From positions 1 to 64,000 of the forward strand of contig NZ_JAFMOX010000051.1 of assembly GCF_019049655.1 (NCBI RefSeq): a DNA stretch of 64,000 nucleotides, read 5' to 3'. The notes under the pieces are model-generated. The model was not told the DNA's origin. It made no database searches and was given only the letters and a program-made list of their open reading frames with translations. Of the stretch, positions 19,053 to 29,809 are shown piece by piece. The position numbers and the translations under genes were made by a program. The stretch is from Rahnella rivi (lineage in GTDB: Bacteria; Pseudomonadota; Gammaproteobacteria; Enterobacterales; Enterobacteriaceae). The first letter of the stretch is position 1. Every line of letters begins with the position of its first letter.

Positions 19053-19706
19053 GTGGAGTGTAAAGGTTTCTTGTTCGACCTTGATGGAACGTTAGTGGAT
19101 TCATTACCGGCAGTTGAGCGTGCATGGGTTAACTGGGCGCTCAGTTGGGGAGTCAGCCCGCAGGATGTTCTGGCCTTTATTCATGGCAAACAGGCGATCA
19201 CCTCTTTACGTCATTTTATGCAAGGTGAAACAGAAGAGACGATTCAGCAAGAGTTTCTGAAGCTGGAAAAAATCGAAGCCACCGACACCGAAGGCGTCTC
19301 GGCGTTGCCGGGTGCACATTTACTGCTGAGCGAACTCAACCGTCAAAATATTCTGTGGGCCATTGTGACCTCCGGTTCTATGCCTGTCGCCAGTGCACGC
19401 CATGCGGCAGCACATTTGCCTGTGCCGGAAGTGTTCATCACTGCGGAGCAGGTTAAGCATGGCAAACCGCAGCCGGATGCCTATTTGCTGGGTGCAGAAC
19501 GTTTAGGTCTGGCGCCGGAAGAGTGTGTTGTGGTGGAAGATGCCGCTGCAGGCGTAATGGCTGGGCTTGCCGCCGGATGTAAAGTGATCGCTGTGAATGC
19601 ACCGGATGATACGCCGGGGATCGAAAATGTTGATTTTGAGCTGACGACGCTGGAAGTTCTGCTGGTGGAAAGCAACGAGCAGGGCGTGACGGTAAGTTTG
19701 CGCTAA
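19053..19706 (+). CDS. yfbT: YfbT/HxpA, HAD-family sugar phosphatase
   Basis: Haloacid-dehalogenase-like phosphatase acting on sugar phosphates. The nucleophile motif FLFDLDGTLVDS near the N-terminus, VTSGSMPVA (motif II Ser/Thr), the lysine in KHGKPQPDAY and VVEDAAAGVMAGLAAG (motif III/IV aspartates) are all present. GTG at 19053 (217 residues, aligning with the family start before CKGFLF) is chosen because GAGG lies 8 bases upstream; a TTG two codons earlier is too close to it. A terminator follows at 19748. Confidence 0.92.
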   Translation: MECKGFLFDLDGTLVDSLPAVERAWVNWALSWGVSPQDVLAFIHGKQAITSLRHFMQGETEETIQQEFLKLEKIEATDTEGVSALPGAHLLLSELNRQNILWAIVTSGSMPVASARHAAAHLPVPEVFITAEQVKHGKPQPDAYLLGAERLGLAPEECVVVEDAAAGVMAGLAAGCKVIAVNAPDDTPGIENVDFELTTLEVLLVESNEQGVTVSLR

Positions 19707-19747
19707 GCCTGAAAAAAGTACAGTTTCGACATTTTACTTGATATAGA

Positions 19748-19770
19748 CCTCGCTCCGGCGGGGTTTTTTT
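19748..19770 (+). terminator. Intrinsic terminator of yfbT
   Basis: CCTCGC-TCCG-GCGGGG stem-loop (one G-U) followed by seven T's. Confidence 0.85.
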
Positions 19771-19824
19771 ATGCCATTCTTACCACGTTCCTGCCTCTGA
19801 ATCTTAACGCAAAGGGAGTGTGTT

Positions 19825-21657
19825 TTGACCGGTGAATTAATCTGGGTTGTGGTACTGCTGCTGGCCGCGATGGTGTTGTTTGCGCGCAATACGCTGCGCA
19901 TGGACATTGTCGCTTTGCTGGTCATCATTGCTTTTGTGATGAGCGGTACGCTCACCCTCAATGAAGCTCTTGCCGGATTTAGCGATCCGAACGTGATTTT
20001 GATCGCCGCCTTGTTTGTGGTGGGCCACGGTCTGGTGAGGACCGGCGTGGCGTATCAGGTGGGTGACTGGCTGATGAAAGTGGCCGGTCAGAGTGAAACC
20101 CGGATGCTGATTTTACTAATGCTGACGGTCGCCGGTCTTGGTGCTTTTATGAGTTCAACCGGCGTGGTGGCGATTTTCATTCCGGTTGTGATCAGCGTTT
20201 CCGCGCGCATGAAAACCTCACCGGCGCGGCTGATGATGCCTCTCAGTTTTGCCGGGCTTATCAGCGGCATGATGACGCTGGTTGCCACGCCGCCGAACAT
20301 GGTGGTGAACAGCGAGTTGCTGCGTGAAGGGTTCGACGGTTTTGGCTTCTTCGGCGTCACGCCGGTGGGGCTGGTGGTGCTGATCATGGGGGTCGGGTAC
20401 ATGCTGATTGCCCGCCGCTGGTTGTCAGCGCAGGACACCTCGCAGGATAAACAACACTGGAAGCGCCGGACTTTCCGGGACTTGATCCGCGATTATCAGT
20501 TAAACGGTCGTGCGCGCAGGATGACGATCCGCCCCGGCTCACCGCTGGTTGGCCGGACACTGGACGATCTCCACCTGCGCTCCCGCTACGGTGCGAATGT
20601 GGTGGGTATTGAGCGCTGGCGTAAGTTCCGCCGGGTGATGGTCAGCGCCACGGGGAGCACCGGGCTGTGCGCGCGAGACGTACTGCTGCTGGACATGACC
20701 GATCCTGACATCTCGGTCAGACAAATGTGTGCCGATGAAATGCTTGAACCGATGGTGCTGCGCGGTGAATATTTTTCTGAACAGTCCCGCGACGTCGGGA
20801 TGGCAGAAGTCTCTTTAATTCCTGATTCCGAATTATTGGGTAAAACCCTGCGCGAAGTCGCATTCCGTTCTGCTTACGGGGTGAACGTGGTCGGGATCCG
20901 CCGTCAGGGGGAGGCGCTGCCGGGTAAACTGGTGGACGAGGAACTCCAGCTGGGCGACATGTTACTGGTGATAGGGGACTGGAAGCTGATCCGACAGCTT
21001 CAGCAGCAGATGCACGATTTTATTGTCCTCAGTTTGCCCGCCGAGGTGGATGAAGTCGCCCCCGCGCTCAGTCAGGCACCGCACGCGCTGTTTTGCCTGG
21101 CGCTCATGGTCGCACTGATGCTGACCGACGATGTGCCGAACGCCATTGCGGCGATTATTGCCTGTCTGCTGATGGGTAAATTCCGCTGCATCACCATGGA
21201 CGGCGCGTACAAAGCGATTCACTGGCCGAGCTTGCTGCTGATTATCGGGATGATGCCGTTCGCGCTGGCGCTGCAAAAAACAGGCGGCGTGGCGTTGATC
21301 GTCGAAGGCCTGATGAAGGTCAGCGGGGGATATGGGCCGTACATGATGCTGCTGTGTTTATTTGTTCTCTGCGCCAGTATCGGGCTGTTTATTTCCAATA
21401 CCGCCACAGCGGTGTTAATGGCACCGATTGCCATCGCGGCGGCCCATCAGATGGGCGTGTCGCCGTACCCTTTCACAATGATTATCGCGATAGCCGCCTC
21501 GGCAGCGTTTATGACGCCAGTATCATCCCCGGTGAATACGCTGGTGATGGTGCCGGGGAATTACCGCTTCGGCGACTTTCTGCGTATCGGCGTGCCGTTC
21601 ACCTTGCTGGTGATGGTCGTCAGCGTGTTTCTGGTGCCGGTTCTCTTTCCGTTCTGA
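19825..21657 (+). CDS. yfbS: YfbS, SLC13-like transporter with two RCK_C domains
   Basis: Inner-membrane anion transporter-like protein of the CitM/DASS group; the substrate is not known. The 610 residues equal the E. coli homologue: an N-terminal membrane half (to about 200), two cytoplasmic TrkA-C (RCK_C) domains (about 225-300 and 315-390, each with RxxYGxNVVGI..R), and a second membrane half with the signature [18 protein letters not shown]. The start is TTG at 19825, supported by GGGAG 7 bases upstream and the match to the family N-terminus (TGELIW). It converges on yfbR. Confidence 0.93.
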   Translation: MTGELIWVVVLLLAAMVLFARNTLRMDIVALLVIIAFVMSGTLTLNEALAGFSDPNVILIAALFVVGHGLVRTGVAYQVGDWLMKVAGQSETRMLILLMLTVAGLGAFMSSTGVVAIFIPVVISVSARMKTSPARLMMPLSFAGLISGMMTLVATPPNMVVNSELLREGFDGFGFFGVTPVGLVVLIMGVGYMLIARRWLSAQDTSQDKQHWKRRTFRDLIRDYQLNGRARRMTIRPGSPLVGRTLDDLHLRSRYGANVVGIERWRKFRRVMVSATGSTGLCARDVLLLDMTDPDISVRQMCADEMLEPMVLRGEYFSEQSRDVGMAEVSLIPDSELLGKTLREVAFRSAYGVNVVGIRRQGEALPGKLVDEELQLGDMLLVIGDWKLIRQLQQQMHDFIVLSLPAEVDEVAPALSQAPHALFCLALMVALMLTDDVPNAIAAIIACLLMGKFRCITMDGAYKAIHWPSLLLIIGMMPFALALQKTGGVALIVEGLMKVSGGYGPYMMLLCLFVLCASIGLFISNTATAVLMAPIAIAAAHQMGVSPYPFTMIIAIAASAAFMTPVSSPVNTLVMVPGNYRFGDFLRIGVPFTLLVMVVSVFLVPVLFPF

Positions 21658-21684
21658 CCCTGGCCGTGCTGTATTTGGTTGCGG

Positions 21685-22284
21685 TCAGAGCGGTGAATCG
21701 AGGCTGATTTCATCCAGCGACAGGCTGAAGCTCGGCACAAAGATTTCCATAAAGTAATCCATCTCCGGGCTTTTCCGATTCGCCAGCGTTTTTTCCAGAC
21801 GCGCTTTAGCCAGGGTGAATTCGTTATTGCCCGCCGAGAGCTCCTCGAGACATTTCAGATAGGCACATAACGCATCTGCCTGTTTGACCGTCAGTTTTTC
21901 GTCTTCGCTGTAATAATGTTCATCGATCAGCGGACGAAAATCTTCCTGCAAATCCTCCGGCAGCATCTCAATCAGTTTTTGCTGGGCGATTTTCTCGATT
22001 TTTTTGTACTCATGGGCGATTTGCGGATTGTAATACTTGATGGGCGTAGGCATGTCGCCGGTCAGCACTTCGCTGGCATCGTGATACATGGCGAGCAGGG
22101 CAACGCGTTCTACATTCAGGTTGCCATCAAATTTGCGGTTTTTAATCACGGCCAACGCGTGAGCCACGAAGGCGACCTGCAAACTGTGTTCCGACACATT
22201 TTCAGTACGCACGTTGCGCATCAGCGGCCAGCGGCTAATCAGTTTCAGGCGGGAAAGGTGGGCGAAGAAATGGCTCTGATTCAT
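21685..22284 (-). CDS. yfbR: YfbR, 5'-deoxynucleotidase
   Basis: HD-domain phosphohydrolase that dephosphorylates deoxyribonucleoside 5'-monophosphates. The 199 residues show the metal-binding set: H in [13 protein letters not shown], the HD pair in [14 protein letters not shown], and a distal Asp in [12 protein letters not shown]. Substrate contact residues MPTPIKY follow the HD motif. It lies between yfbS and alaA, as in E. coli. Confidence 0.95.
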   Translation of the reverse strand: MNQSHFFAHLSRLKLISRWPLMRNVRTENVSEHSLQVAFVAHALAVIKNRKFDGNLNVERVALLAMYHDASEVLTGDMPTPIKYYNPQIAHEYKKIEKIAQQKLIEMLPEDLQEDFRPLIDEHYYSEDEKLTVKQADALCAYLKCLEELSAGNNEFTLAKARLEKTLANRKSPEMDYFMEIFVPSFSLSLDEISLDSPL

Positions 22285-22359
22285 GGCACTCTCATTAATA
22301 ACGGCAAATGAGTATCCATTGTGCGGAGTGTGGCGGAAATCGGCAAGTGTGATCAGAAA

Positions 22360-22388
22360 GATAAAACAGGGCGCAGAAATCTGCGCCC
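22360..22388 (-). terminator. alaA terminator
   Basis: On the minus strand GGGCGCAGA and TCTGCGCCC pair across a 2-base loop, followed by TGTTTTATC. Confidence 0.75.
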
Positions 22389-22395
22389 GCAGGGA

Positions 22396-23610
22396 TTACT
22401 GGCGGTAAGTTTCAAGGAACCGGCCCAGTTTGCTGATCGCCATTTCCAGCTCATCAACGCGTGGCAGCGTCACGATACGGACGTGGTCCGGATACGGCCA
22501 GTTGAATGCTGTCCCCTGAACCAGCAGGACTTTTTGCTGCAACAGCAAATCCAGCACCAGTTTCTGATCGTCATGAATGTTAAAACGCTTGGCATCAATA
22601 CGCGGGAACATATACAGCGCACCTTTCGGTTTCACGCATGATACGCCGGGGATCTGATTAATCAGTTCCCACGCGCTGTCGCGCTGCTGCACCAGACGAC
22701 CACCCGGCTGAATGAATTCGTTAATGCTCTGGTAACCGCCGAGAGCCGTCTGAATAGCATGCTGCATCGGAACGTTGGCACAAAGACGCATCGAGGCCAG
22801 CATTTCCAGCCCTTCAATGTAGCCTTTGGCATGTTTCTTCGGTCCGTTGAGTACCATCCAACCCTGGCGGAAACCGGCCACACGGTAGGTTTTAGACAGC
22901 CCGTTGAAGGTCACGGTCAGCAGATCTGGCGCCAGCGACGCAATGGAAATGTGCTGGGCTTCGTCATACAAAATCTTGTCGTAAATCTCATCAGCAAAGA
23001 TGATCAGATTGTGTTCGCGGGCGATATCCACAATCTGCATCAGCAACTCTTTGCTGTAAACCGCGCCTGTCGGGTTGTTCGGGTTGATGATCACAATACC
23101 GCGGGTGCGCGGGGTGATTTTGTCGCGTATATCGGCGATATCCGGGAACCAGTCAGCGCCTTCATCACACATGTAATGCACCGCATTCCCGCCAGAAAGC
23201 GACACCGCCGCCGTCCATAACGGGTAATCCGGTGCAGGCACCAGCATTTCATCACCGGTATTCAGTAACGCCTGCATCGACTGAACAATCAGTTCCGACA
23301 CGCCGTTACCGATATAAATGTCTTCCACCGTCATGTCACGCATGTCGCGCGCCTGATAGTGCTGCATGATGGCTTTACGTGCTGAGAACAGACCTTTGGA
23401 GTCACAGTACCCTTGCGCTGTAGGCAGGTTGCGAATGACGTCGAGCAGAATTTCATCAGGTGCATCAAAACCGAAAGGCGCGGGGTTGCCGATGTTCAGT
23501 TTGAGGACTTTGTTACCTTCTTCTTCCAGACGTTTTGCTTCTTTGAGCACCGGGCCGCGAATGTCGTAGCAGACGTTGTCCAGTTTGCGGGATTTTTCAA
23601 TCGGGGACAT
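22396..23610 (-). CDS. alaA: Glutamate-pyruvate aminotransferase AlaA
   Basis: PLP-dependent class I/II aminotransferase that makes alanine from pyruvate and glutamate. The start at 23610 (MSPIEKSRKLDNVCYDIRGP) gives 404 residues, matching the family; the open frame continues 25 codons further without support. Visible motifs are INPNNPTGAVYSKE, FADEIYDKILYD, the PLP lysine in FNGLSKTYRVAGFRQGW (near residue 240) and RIVTLPRVDE. It is divergent from lrhA across a long non-coding gap. Confidence 0.95.
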   Translation of the reverse strand: MSPIEKSRKLDNVCYDIRGPVLKEAKRLEEEGNKVLKLNIGNPAPFGFDAPDEILLDVIRNLPTAQGYCDSKGLFSARKAIMQHYQARDMRDMTVEDIYIGNGVSELIVQSMQALLNTGDEMLVPAPDYPLWTAAVSLSGGNAVHYMCDEGADWFPDIADIRDKITPRTRGIVIINPNNPTGAVYSKELLMQIVDIAREHNLIIFADEIYDKILYDEAQHISIASLAPDLLTVTFNGLSKTYRVAGFRQGWMVLNGPKKHAKGYIEGLEMLASMRLCANVPMQHAIQTALGGYQSINEFIQPGGRLVQQRDSAWELINQIPGVSCVKPKGALYMFPRIDAKRFNIHDDQKLVLDLLLQQKVLLVQGTAFNWPYPDHVRIVTLPRVDELEMAISKLGRFLETYRQ

Positions 23611-24593
23611 GTAAATGTGAGCCTTTTGCAGTAAAGCCTGTTCTTCCCTGGCGTTAATCGCCGTAGAACAGTGCGAAGCGGACAATTTACTCCCCCAAAG
23701 AGTGCATGAGAAGGGCTGCGCGCCCTTTTGGTGTAAAACAGCAGGAAAATCGCAGGGGGTGGGGGTTTCTGGTCATGTTGTGGATTTTGGTTGGTTTAAT
23801 AATTTGCATAAAGAGAAATGTGTAGTTTTATATTTTACCAATGCGGGTTTTTTAATCTAAAAATTCCCTGTTTTGACTGTCTGACAGTGTTAAAGCCATC
23901 CTTTTGTTTCCGCAGTTTTGCAGACAACATCATTAAAACTTACCTAACCTCGACAAAATCTGAAAAAAAATAGCAGGAATTCTCCGTGCTGCGGCACGGG
24001 GGCAAGGTGAATTAGTTTTATTTATCTAATGATTAATAATAACTGCTGGATGAATGATCATAAGAAAATTTTGGAGAGGCCACTATTTCCATGGGTTTTA
24101 TGAGGGCACCCTTTACGTATATTTAATAAAACCTGCACAAATAATAACGGGCGATCATGAAAATATCTTAATGGCCGCTAAACTGATTTTTTAGTCATGA
24201 GTTTGATATCAGCGTGAGCTAATGAATTTGTTGAATTATATTGTCTTACAACTTATCTGAACGGTAAATTTAACTTATGTATCCGGCTTGCTGACAGGCT
24301 TCAACCTCAGGTATCGACAGGAAAAGCGCAAAGAAAATAGGTGAGTGGAGCAGGCGAAAATGGTTTATTCTTATTAATTAAGCCTGGCTAATCATTTAAC
24401 TTTTGTGTGGAGATTTTTCACGGCATCTGAGGAGATGAAAACTGCTTCTATGAAATTTTTCAGGCACAAATATTTCTCAATTTTGCTTATCTAATGAGTG
24501 AGTACCTGACATATCTGGTATTCTGCGGATGCTGATACTTTGACGCAGCATCAGGGTAGCTTGTTATTAGATTCTATAAAGCGAAGAAAAACT
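23611..24593. other. Long alaA-lrhA intergenic region
   Basis: 983 A/T-rich bases with no gene I can support. It should hold the alaA promoter on the left and the lrhA promoter and leader on the right; in E. coli lrhA also has a long untranslated leader. Visible structures are a hairpin AAGGGC-TGCGC-GCCCTT at 23711-23727 and a 13-bp palindrome ACTGTC-T-GACAGT at 23876-23888. No ribosome-binding-site/ORF pair stands out; an untranslated regulatory leader or a small RNA is possible. Confidence 0.6.
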
Positions 24594-25538
24594 ATGACAA
24601 ATGCAAATCGTCCAATCCTCAATCTCGATCTTGACCTGTTGAGGACATTTGTAGCTGTTGCGGATTTGAATACGTTCGCTGCAGCAGCTGCTGCTGTGTG
24701 TCGTACTCAGTCGGCAGTCAGTCAACAAATGCAACGTCTTGAACAACTCGTTGGAAAAGAACTGTTTGCCAGGCACGGACGCAATAAATTATTAACTGAA
24801 CACGGCATTCAGTTATTGGGGTATGCACGCAAAATTCTTCGTTTTAACGATGAAGCCTGCACCTCTTTGATGTACAGCAATGTTCAGGGCGGAATTACCA
24901 TCGGTGCATCCGATGATACCGCCGATACCATTTTGCCTTTTCTGCTCAGTCGCGTGACGTCTGTGTACCCGAAACTGTCAATCGACGTACGGGTAAAACG
25001 CAGTCCGTTTATGCTATCGATGCTGGAAAGCGAAGAGATCGATCTGGCCATCACTACGATGACGGGCACAGAACATCCTCATATCATTCTGCGGACGTCA
25101 CCTACGCTCTGGTACTGCGCGGCGGATTTCGCGTATCCATCCGGTGACAGTGTGCCGCTCGTGGTACTTGATGAGCCAAGCCCGTACCGCCAGATGGCGA
25201 CAGAATACCTGAATCAGGCCGGTATTCCGTGGCGTATCGCTTACGTGGCATCGACATTGTCGGCTATTCGCGCCGCCGTTCGCGCCGGGTTGGGCGTGAC
25301 CGCAAGACCTATCGAAATGATGAGCCCTGAACTGCGCGTTCTGGGTGAACAGGATGGTCTGCCGCGTCTGCCTGACACGCAATATGTACTGTATAAAAAT
25401 GCCAACTGTAACAATGAACTGGCGATGGCCATTTTCAACGCGGTTGAACAGGGCAATGATCCTTATTCTCTCAGCGCTTACGGTCCCCGGCCTGTAGTGG
25501 ATGACGATCATGAGCTGCTGGCTGATTCAAAAAGTTAA
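24594..25538 (+). CDS. lrhA: LysR-family global regulator LrhA (HexA/PecT type)
   Basis: DNA-binding regulator; in E. coli it represses flagellar, fimbrial and RpoS-related genes, and its relatives HexA/PecT repress virulence traits in soft-rot bacteria. The 314 residues begin [19 protein letters not shown]; the winged HTH ([24 protein letters not shown]) occupies about residues 20-60 and is near identical to E. coli. The C-terminal effector domain diverges more, especially the last 40 residues. The ATG at 24594 is preferred over an upstream TTG. It lies directly upstream of nuo, in the conserved arrangement. Confidence 0.95.
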   Translation: MTNANRPILNLDLDLLRTFVAVADLNTFAAAAAAVCRTQSAVSQQMQRLEQLVGKELFARHGRNKLLTEHGIQLLGYARKILRFNDEACTSLMYSNVQGGITIGASDDTADTILPFLLSRVTSVYPKLSIDVRVKRSPFMLSMLESEEIDLAITTMTGTEHPHIILRTSPTLWYCAADFAYPSGDSVPLVVLDEPSPYRQMATEYLNQAGIPWRIAYVASTLSAIRAAVRAGLGVTARPIEMMSPELRVLGEQDGLPRLPDTQYVLYKNANCNNELAMAIFNAVEQGNDPYSLSAYGPRPVVDDDHELLADSKS

Positions 25539-25552
25539 GATTACCGCCTCTT

Positions 25553-25589
25553 TTTACCTCCCGCCCGGATACTGCAGGGCGGGGGTAAA
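25553..25589 (+). terminator. lrhA 3' hairpin
   Basis: TTTACC-CCCGCCC pairs with GGGCGGG-GGTAAA with one bulged T, starting 15 bases after the stop. There is no T-run directly after it; a second small hairpin and CTCTTTTT follow about 30 bases later. Confidence 0.5.
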
Positions 25590-25838
25590 GGCCTCTACTC
25601 CTTTCGGGTAGTAAAACCTCTCTTTTTGGGTGTTTTATTTAAAATCTCACGCCAAACTTGTTTTTTCCTCCCTTAATGCTGCTTGTTCCCCGTCCTGACT
25701 GTTTCTGGTCTTCATTATCACCCTACTAAATCACGCAAAAATAGGCTTTTTTTCGCGTGAAAAAAACAGTGATTTTTTCTCGCCATTGACTTGTTGTTTT
25801 CTGTTATTCAACAAAACTTGTTAAAAGTGCGGCTTTTT

Positions 25839-25858
25839 TTCTGTCGAAATTGACAGAA
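25839..25858. promoter_or_regulatory. 20-bp palindrome, nuo upstream site 1
   Basis: Arms TTCTGTC and GACAGAA around GAAATT. It matches site 2 at 26062-26081 in 16 of 20 positions (shared pattern TTyTGTCrAArTTGACArAA), which suggests two binding sites for one dimeric regulator. The regulator is not recognised. Confidence 0.5.
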
Positions 25859-26061
25859 CTCTGACCTGGATCAAAAAAATAACCCCAATAAGAGAGTGGA
25901 AGCGTTGTCTATTCCTGCGACAATAGCAAAGCAACAAAGATGTCATAACTCCCGTCACAGGCTCATGCTTTATCACCCTTTTTAACTGACACGATTTAGC
26001 TTAAGTGTTGTCGCATGTAATGTTAATTAAATGATAAGCATGTAAACTAATGTGGAGATAC

Positions 26062-26081
26062 TTTTGTCAAAGTTGACAAAA
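26062..26081. promoter_or_regulatory. 20-bp palindrome, nuo upstream site 2
   Basis: TTTTGTCAA-AG-TTGACAAAA, 9-bp perfect arms, 161 bases before the nuoA ATG. Its TTGACA could also be a -35 hexamer. Centre-to-centre distance from site 1 is 223 bases. Confidence 0.5.
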
Positions 26082-26241
26082 GGTTATAGAAAAGGGTAAA
26101 AAGCCCACAACAAATCACTGGCTTAATCCTTTGTTGAGTCGTGAACTGTGTGGTTATTAATCCTTCCCTTGAATCGATGTGGTGCGCAAACTGCCGATCC
26201 CATAGAGCAGATGCCAAAGCGCCACTTTTGATGAGTAAGCA

Positions 26242-26685
26242 ATGAGTATGTCAACAGCCACTGAAGTCATCGCTCAACACTGGGCGTTCGCCGTTTATCT
26301 TATCGTCGCAATGGGGCTTTGCTGCCTGATGTTACTGGGCGCCGCGTTCCTCGGCGGGAGAGCCAGAGCGCGTTACAAAAATACCCCTTATGAGTCTGGT
26401 ATCGCATCCGTGGGCTCAGCCCGCCTGCGTCTCTCCGCCAAATTCTATCTGGTCGCGATGTTTTTCGTTATTTTCGACGTTGAAGCCTTGTATCTCTATG
26501 CATGGTCAACTTCTATCCGTGAAAGCGGCTGGACCGGTTTCGTCGAAGCCACCATTTTCATTTTGGTACTGCTGGCTGGTTTGTTTTATCTGGTGCGGAT
26601 TGGCGCGCTGGACTGGACGCCGACACGTTCGAAAGGACCTGTTAAACCAAGCCCGGCGATTAATACCAACAGTCACCCTCAGTAG
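26242..26685 (+). CDS. nuoA: NADH-quinone oxidoreductase subunit A
   Basis: Small membrane subunit of complex I (NDH-1). The 147 residues equal the E. coli length, with three transmembrane helices and the conserved loop [26 protein letters not shown] followed by FDVEALYL, which lines the quinone-proton coupling region. It is the first gene of the 13-gene nuo operon. Confidence 0.97.
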   Translation: MSMSTATEVIAQHWAFAVYLIVAMGLCCLMLLGAAFLGGRARARYKNTPYESGIASVGSARLRLSAKFYLVAMFFVIFDVEALYLYAWSTSIRESGWTGFVEATIFILVLLAGLFYLVRIGALDWTPTRSKGPVKPSPAINTNSHPQ

Positions 26686-26707
26686 TAAGTCATAGCGAGG
26701 CAATAAG

Positions 26708-27382
26708 ATGGACTATACGCTCACCCGCGTAGACCCGGACGGTGAGAACGACCGTTACCCCCTGCAGAATCAGGAGGTGGTCGGCGATCCACTTCAGGAG
26801 CAGGTTAAACGCAGCGTTTTCATGGGAAACCTTCAGGAATCACTGCACGGCATGGTGAACTGGGGACGCAAAAACTCCCTCTGGCCGTACAACTTCGGCC
26901 TTTCCTGCTGCTACGTCGAAATGGTGACGTCATTCACTGCGGTGCATGACGTCGCGCGTTTTGGTGCAGAAGTTCTGCGTGCATCGCCGCGTCAGGCCGA
27001 CTTTATGGTCGTGGCAGGCACCTGCTTCACCAAAATGGCCCCGGTGATCCAACGTTTGTATGACCAGATGCTCGAGCCGAAATGGGTGATTTCGATGGGT
27101 GCCTGTGCGAACTCCGGCGGTATGTACGATATTTATTCCGTCGTGCAGGGTGTGGATAAATTCCTGCCTGTCGATGTGTATATCCCGGGGTGCCCGCCGC
27201 GTCCTGAGGCTTACATGCAGGCGCTGTTGCTGCTGCAGGAATCTATCGGTAAAGAACGCCGCCCATTGTCATGGGTCGTCGGCGATCAGGGTGTTTACCG
27301 CGCGAATATGCAGTCTGAAAAAGAGCGTAAACGTGCTGAACGCATAGCCGTGACAAATCTGCGTTCGCCGGACGAGATTTAA
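26708..27382 (+). CDS. nuoB: NADH-quinone oxidoreductase subunit B
   Basis: Peripheral-arm subunit that holds the terminal 4Fe-4S cluster N2, which reduces quinone. The 224 residues contain the tandem cysteines Cys67-Cys68 ([10 protein letters not shown]), Cys133 ([10 protein letters not shown]) and Cys162 (GCPPRPEA), the full N2 ligand set. GAGG precedes the ATG. Confidence 0.98.
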   Translation: MDYTLTRVDPDGENDRYPLQNQEVVGDPLQEQVKRSVFMGNLQESLHGMVNWGRKNSLWPYNFGLSCCYVEMVTSFTAVHDVARFGAEVLRASPRQADFMVVAGTCFTKMAPVIQRLYDQMLEPKWVISMGACANSGGMYDIYSVVQGVDKFLPVDVYIPGCPPRPEAYMQALLLLQESIGKERRPLSWVVGDQGVYRANMQSEKERKRAERIAVTNLRSPDEI

Positions 27383-27470
27383 CACTGCGATCTGAGAGTC
27401 AACCCTGAGGGGTGGTGTATGCATATCCCCCTTACGGCATAAATGACCATTTAGTGTGGTGAAAAAAATT

Positions 27471-29270
27471 ATGACAGATTTGACGACGCAAAATACCGCC
27501 CTGCCAGCATGGCATACCCGTGATCATCTTGATGATCCGGTTATTGGCGAGTTGCGTAACCGTTTTGGGCCTGAGGCCTTTACTGTTCAGCCGACCCGTA
27601 CCGGAGTTCCCGTGGTGTGGTTCAAGCGTGAACAGGTACTGGAAGCGATTACCTTTCTACGAAAACAGCCAAAACCTTATGTCATGCTTTTTGACTTGCA
27701 TGGCGTTGATGAGCGTTTACGTACTCACCGCGACGGTTTACCGGCCGCGGATTTTTCCGTTTTCTATCACCTGATCTCCGTCGAGCGTAACCGCGACATC
27801 ATGATCAAGGTGGCGTTAGCGGAAAACGATCTCCATGTTCCGACCTTGACCAAGGTGTTCCCGAACGCCAACTGGTACGAGCGTGAAACCTGGGAAATGT
27901 TTGGTATTACCTTCGATGGCCACCCGCACCTGACGCGCATCATGATGCCGCAGACCTGGGAAGGGCACCCGTTGCGTAAAGATTATCCGGCGCGCGCCAC
28001 CGAGTTCGATCCTTATGAACTGACCAAGCAAAAAGAAGAGCTCGAGATGGAAGCGCTGACCTTCAAGCCGGAAGACTGGGGCATGAAGCGTGGCACCGAA
28101 AATGAGGACTTTATGTTCCTTAACCTCGGACCAAACCACCCGTCATCACACGGTGCGTTCCGCATCATCCTGCAGCTTGATGGCGAAGAGATTGTCGACT
28201 GTGTACCGGATGTCGGTTACCACCACCGTGGTGCTGAAAAAATGGGCGAGCGCCAGTCATGGCACAGCTACATTCCGTACACTGACCGTATTGAATATCT
28301 CGGCGGTTGCGTTAACGAAATGCCTTACGTGCTGGCGGTTGAAAAACTTGCCGGTATCGTCACGCCGGATCGCGTCAACACCATTCGCGTGATGCTGTCT
28401 GAACTGTTCCGCATCAACAGCCACCTGCTGTACATCTCTACGTTTATTCAGGACGTGGGCGCGATGACTCCAGTGTTCTTTGCCTTTACCGATCGTCAGA
28501 AAATCTACGATCTGGTGGAAGCGATCACCGGTTTCCGTATGCACCCGGCCTGGTTCCGTATCGGTGGCGTTGCACATGACCTGCCGAAAGGCTGGGATCG
28601 TCTGCTGCGTGAATTCCTTGACTGGATGCCAGCACGACTGGATTCCTACGTCAAAGCGGCGTTGAAAAACACGATTCTGATTGGCCGTTCCAAAGGCGTG
28701 GCTGCGTACAACGCGGATGACGCGCTGGCGTGGGGCACCACCGGCGCTGGCCTGCGTGCCACCGGCATCGACTTTGACGTGCGTAAATGGCGTCCGTATT
28801 CCGGTTACGAAAACTTTGACTTTGAAGTGCCGGTCGGCGACGGCGTCAGCGACTGCTATTCCCGTGTAATGCTGAAAGTGGAAGAGCTTCGCCAAAGCCT
28901 GCGCATTCTGGAACAGTGCTACAAAAACATGCCTGAAGGCCCGTTCAAGGCGGATCATCCGCTGACCACGCCGCCACCGAAAGAGCGCACCCTGCAACAC
29001 ATCGAAACCCTGATCACGCACTTCCTGCAAGTGTCGTGGGGGCCGATCATGCCTGCGCAAGAATCTTTCCAGATGGTCGAAGCGACCAAAGGGATCAACA
29101 GCTACTACCTGACCAGTGACGGCAGCACCATGAGCTACCGCACACGTGTCCGTACGCCAAGCTTCCCGCATTTGCAGCAGATCCCGTCCGTAATCCGTGG
29201 CAGCCTGGTATCCGACCTGATCGTGTATCTGGGCAGTATCGATTTTGTAATGTCAGATGTGGACCGCTAA
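27471..29270 (+). CDS. nuoC: NADH-quinone oxidoreductase fused subunit C/D
   Basis: Fusion of the 30-kDa (NuoC) and 49-kDa (NuoD) subunits, typical of Enterobacterales, forming part of the quinone pocket. Starting at ATG 27471 ([20 protein letters not shown]) it has 599 residues; tandem GTG codons 15 and 12 bases upstream are alternatives, but the ATG matches the family start and has GGTG at a fair distance. NuoC motifs ([21 protein letters not shown]) lie near residues 125-155. NuoD motifs follow ([34 protein letters not shown]), ending [12 protein letters not shown]. Confidence 0.96.
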   Translation: MTDLTTQNTALPAWHTRDHLDDPVIGELRNRFGPEAFTVQPTRTGVPVVWFKREQVLEAITFLRKQPKPYVMLFDLHGVDERLRTHRDGLPAADFSVFYHLISVERNRDIMIKVALAENDLHVPTLTKVFPNANWYERETWEMFGITFDGHPHLTRIMMPQTWEGHPLRKDYPARATEFDPYELTKQKEELEMEALTFKPEDWGMKRGTENEDFMFLNLGPNHPSSHGAFRIILQLDGEEIVDCVPDVGYHHRGAEKMGERQSWHSYIPYTDRIEYLGGCVNEMPYVLAVEKLAGIVTPDRVNTIRVMLSELFRINSHLLYISTFIQDVGAMTPVFFAFTDRQKIYDLVEAITGFRMHPAWFRIGGVAHDLPKGWDRLLREFLDWMPARLDSYVKAALKNTILIGRSKGVAAYNADDALAWGTTGAGLRATGIDFDVRKWRPYSGYENFDFEVPVGDGVSDCYSRVMLKVEELRQSLRILEQCYKNMPEGPFKADHPLTTPPPKERTLQHIETLITHFLQVSWGPIMPAQESFQMVEATKGINSYYLTSDGSTMSYRTRVRTPSFPHLQQIPSVIRGSLVSDLIVYLGSIDFVMSDVDR

Positions 29271-29272
29271 CG

Positions 29273-29809
29273 ATGACAGATATCAATAAAAACTCAGAGG
29301 TTCAGTTCATCAACGTCAGCGAGCCGGTGATCACGCCGGTGTTTGAACTGAGCGATGCTGAACGCGAAGCGATTGAACACGAGAAACATCACTACGAAGA
29401 TGCCCGCGCGGCTTCTATCGAAGCGTTGAAGATCGTGCAAAAAGCGCGTGGCTGGGTGCCAGACGGCGCTATCTACGCGATCTCCGATGTTCTGGGCATT
29501 CCGGCCAGTGACGTTGAAGGTGTGGCGACGTTTTACAGCCAGATCTTCCGCCAGCCGGTTGGCCGCCATGTGATCCGTTACTGTGACAGCGTGGTGTGCC
29601 ACATCACCGGTTATCAGGGGATCCAGGCTGCGCTGGAACAACAGTTGCACATTAAGCCGGGCGAAACGACGCAAGACGGTCGCTTTACTCTGCTGCCGAC
29701 CTGTTGTCTCGGTAACTGTGACAAAGGCCCGTCGATGATGATCGACGAGGACACGCACAGCCGCCTGACACCAGAAGCCATCGGCCAGCTACTGGAGCGC
29801 TATGTATGA
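29273..29809 (+). CDS. nuoE: NADH-quinone oxidoreductase subunit E
   Basis: NADH-dehydrogenase-module subunit with a thioredoxin-like fold binding the 2Fe-2S cluster N1a. The four ligands are Cys104 and Cys109 (CDSVVC) plus Cys145 and Cys149 (CCLGNC). The 178 residues are about 12 longer than E. coli at the N-terminus. The start lies 2 bases after the nuoCD stop, and its end overlaps nuoF by 4 bases. Confidence 0.97.
   Translation: MTDINKNSEVQFINVSEPVITPVFELSDAEREAIEHEKHHYEDARAASIEALKIVQKARGWVPDGAIYAISDVLGIPASDVEGVATFYSQIFRQPVGRHVIRYCDSVVCHITGYQGIQAALEQQLHIKPGETTQDGRFTLLPTCCLGNCDKGPSMMIDEDTHSRLTPEAIGQLLERYV

Larger units (their letters stand above)
25539..26241. other. nuo operon upstream region
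   Basis: 703 bases between lrhA and nuoA, A/T-rich and without a credible gene. The nuo promoters must be here. Apart from the lrhA hairpin and two 20-bp palindromes listed separately, a candidate FNR-like site CTGAC-CTGG-ATCAA stands at 25861-25874, with one half perfect and the other 3 of 5. In E. coli this region binds ArcA, NarL, FNR, IHF and Fis. Confidence 0.6.

Noticed and set aside
25861..25874. FNR site upstream of nuoA
   Set aside because: Only one half matches fully; kept as a remark in the region entry, not as a called site.
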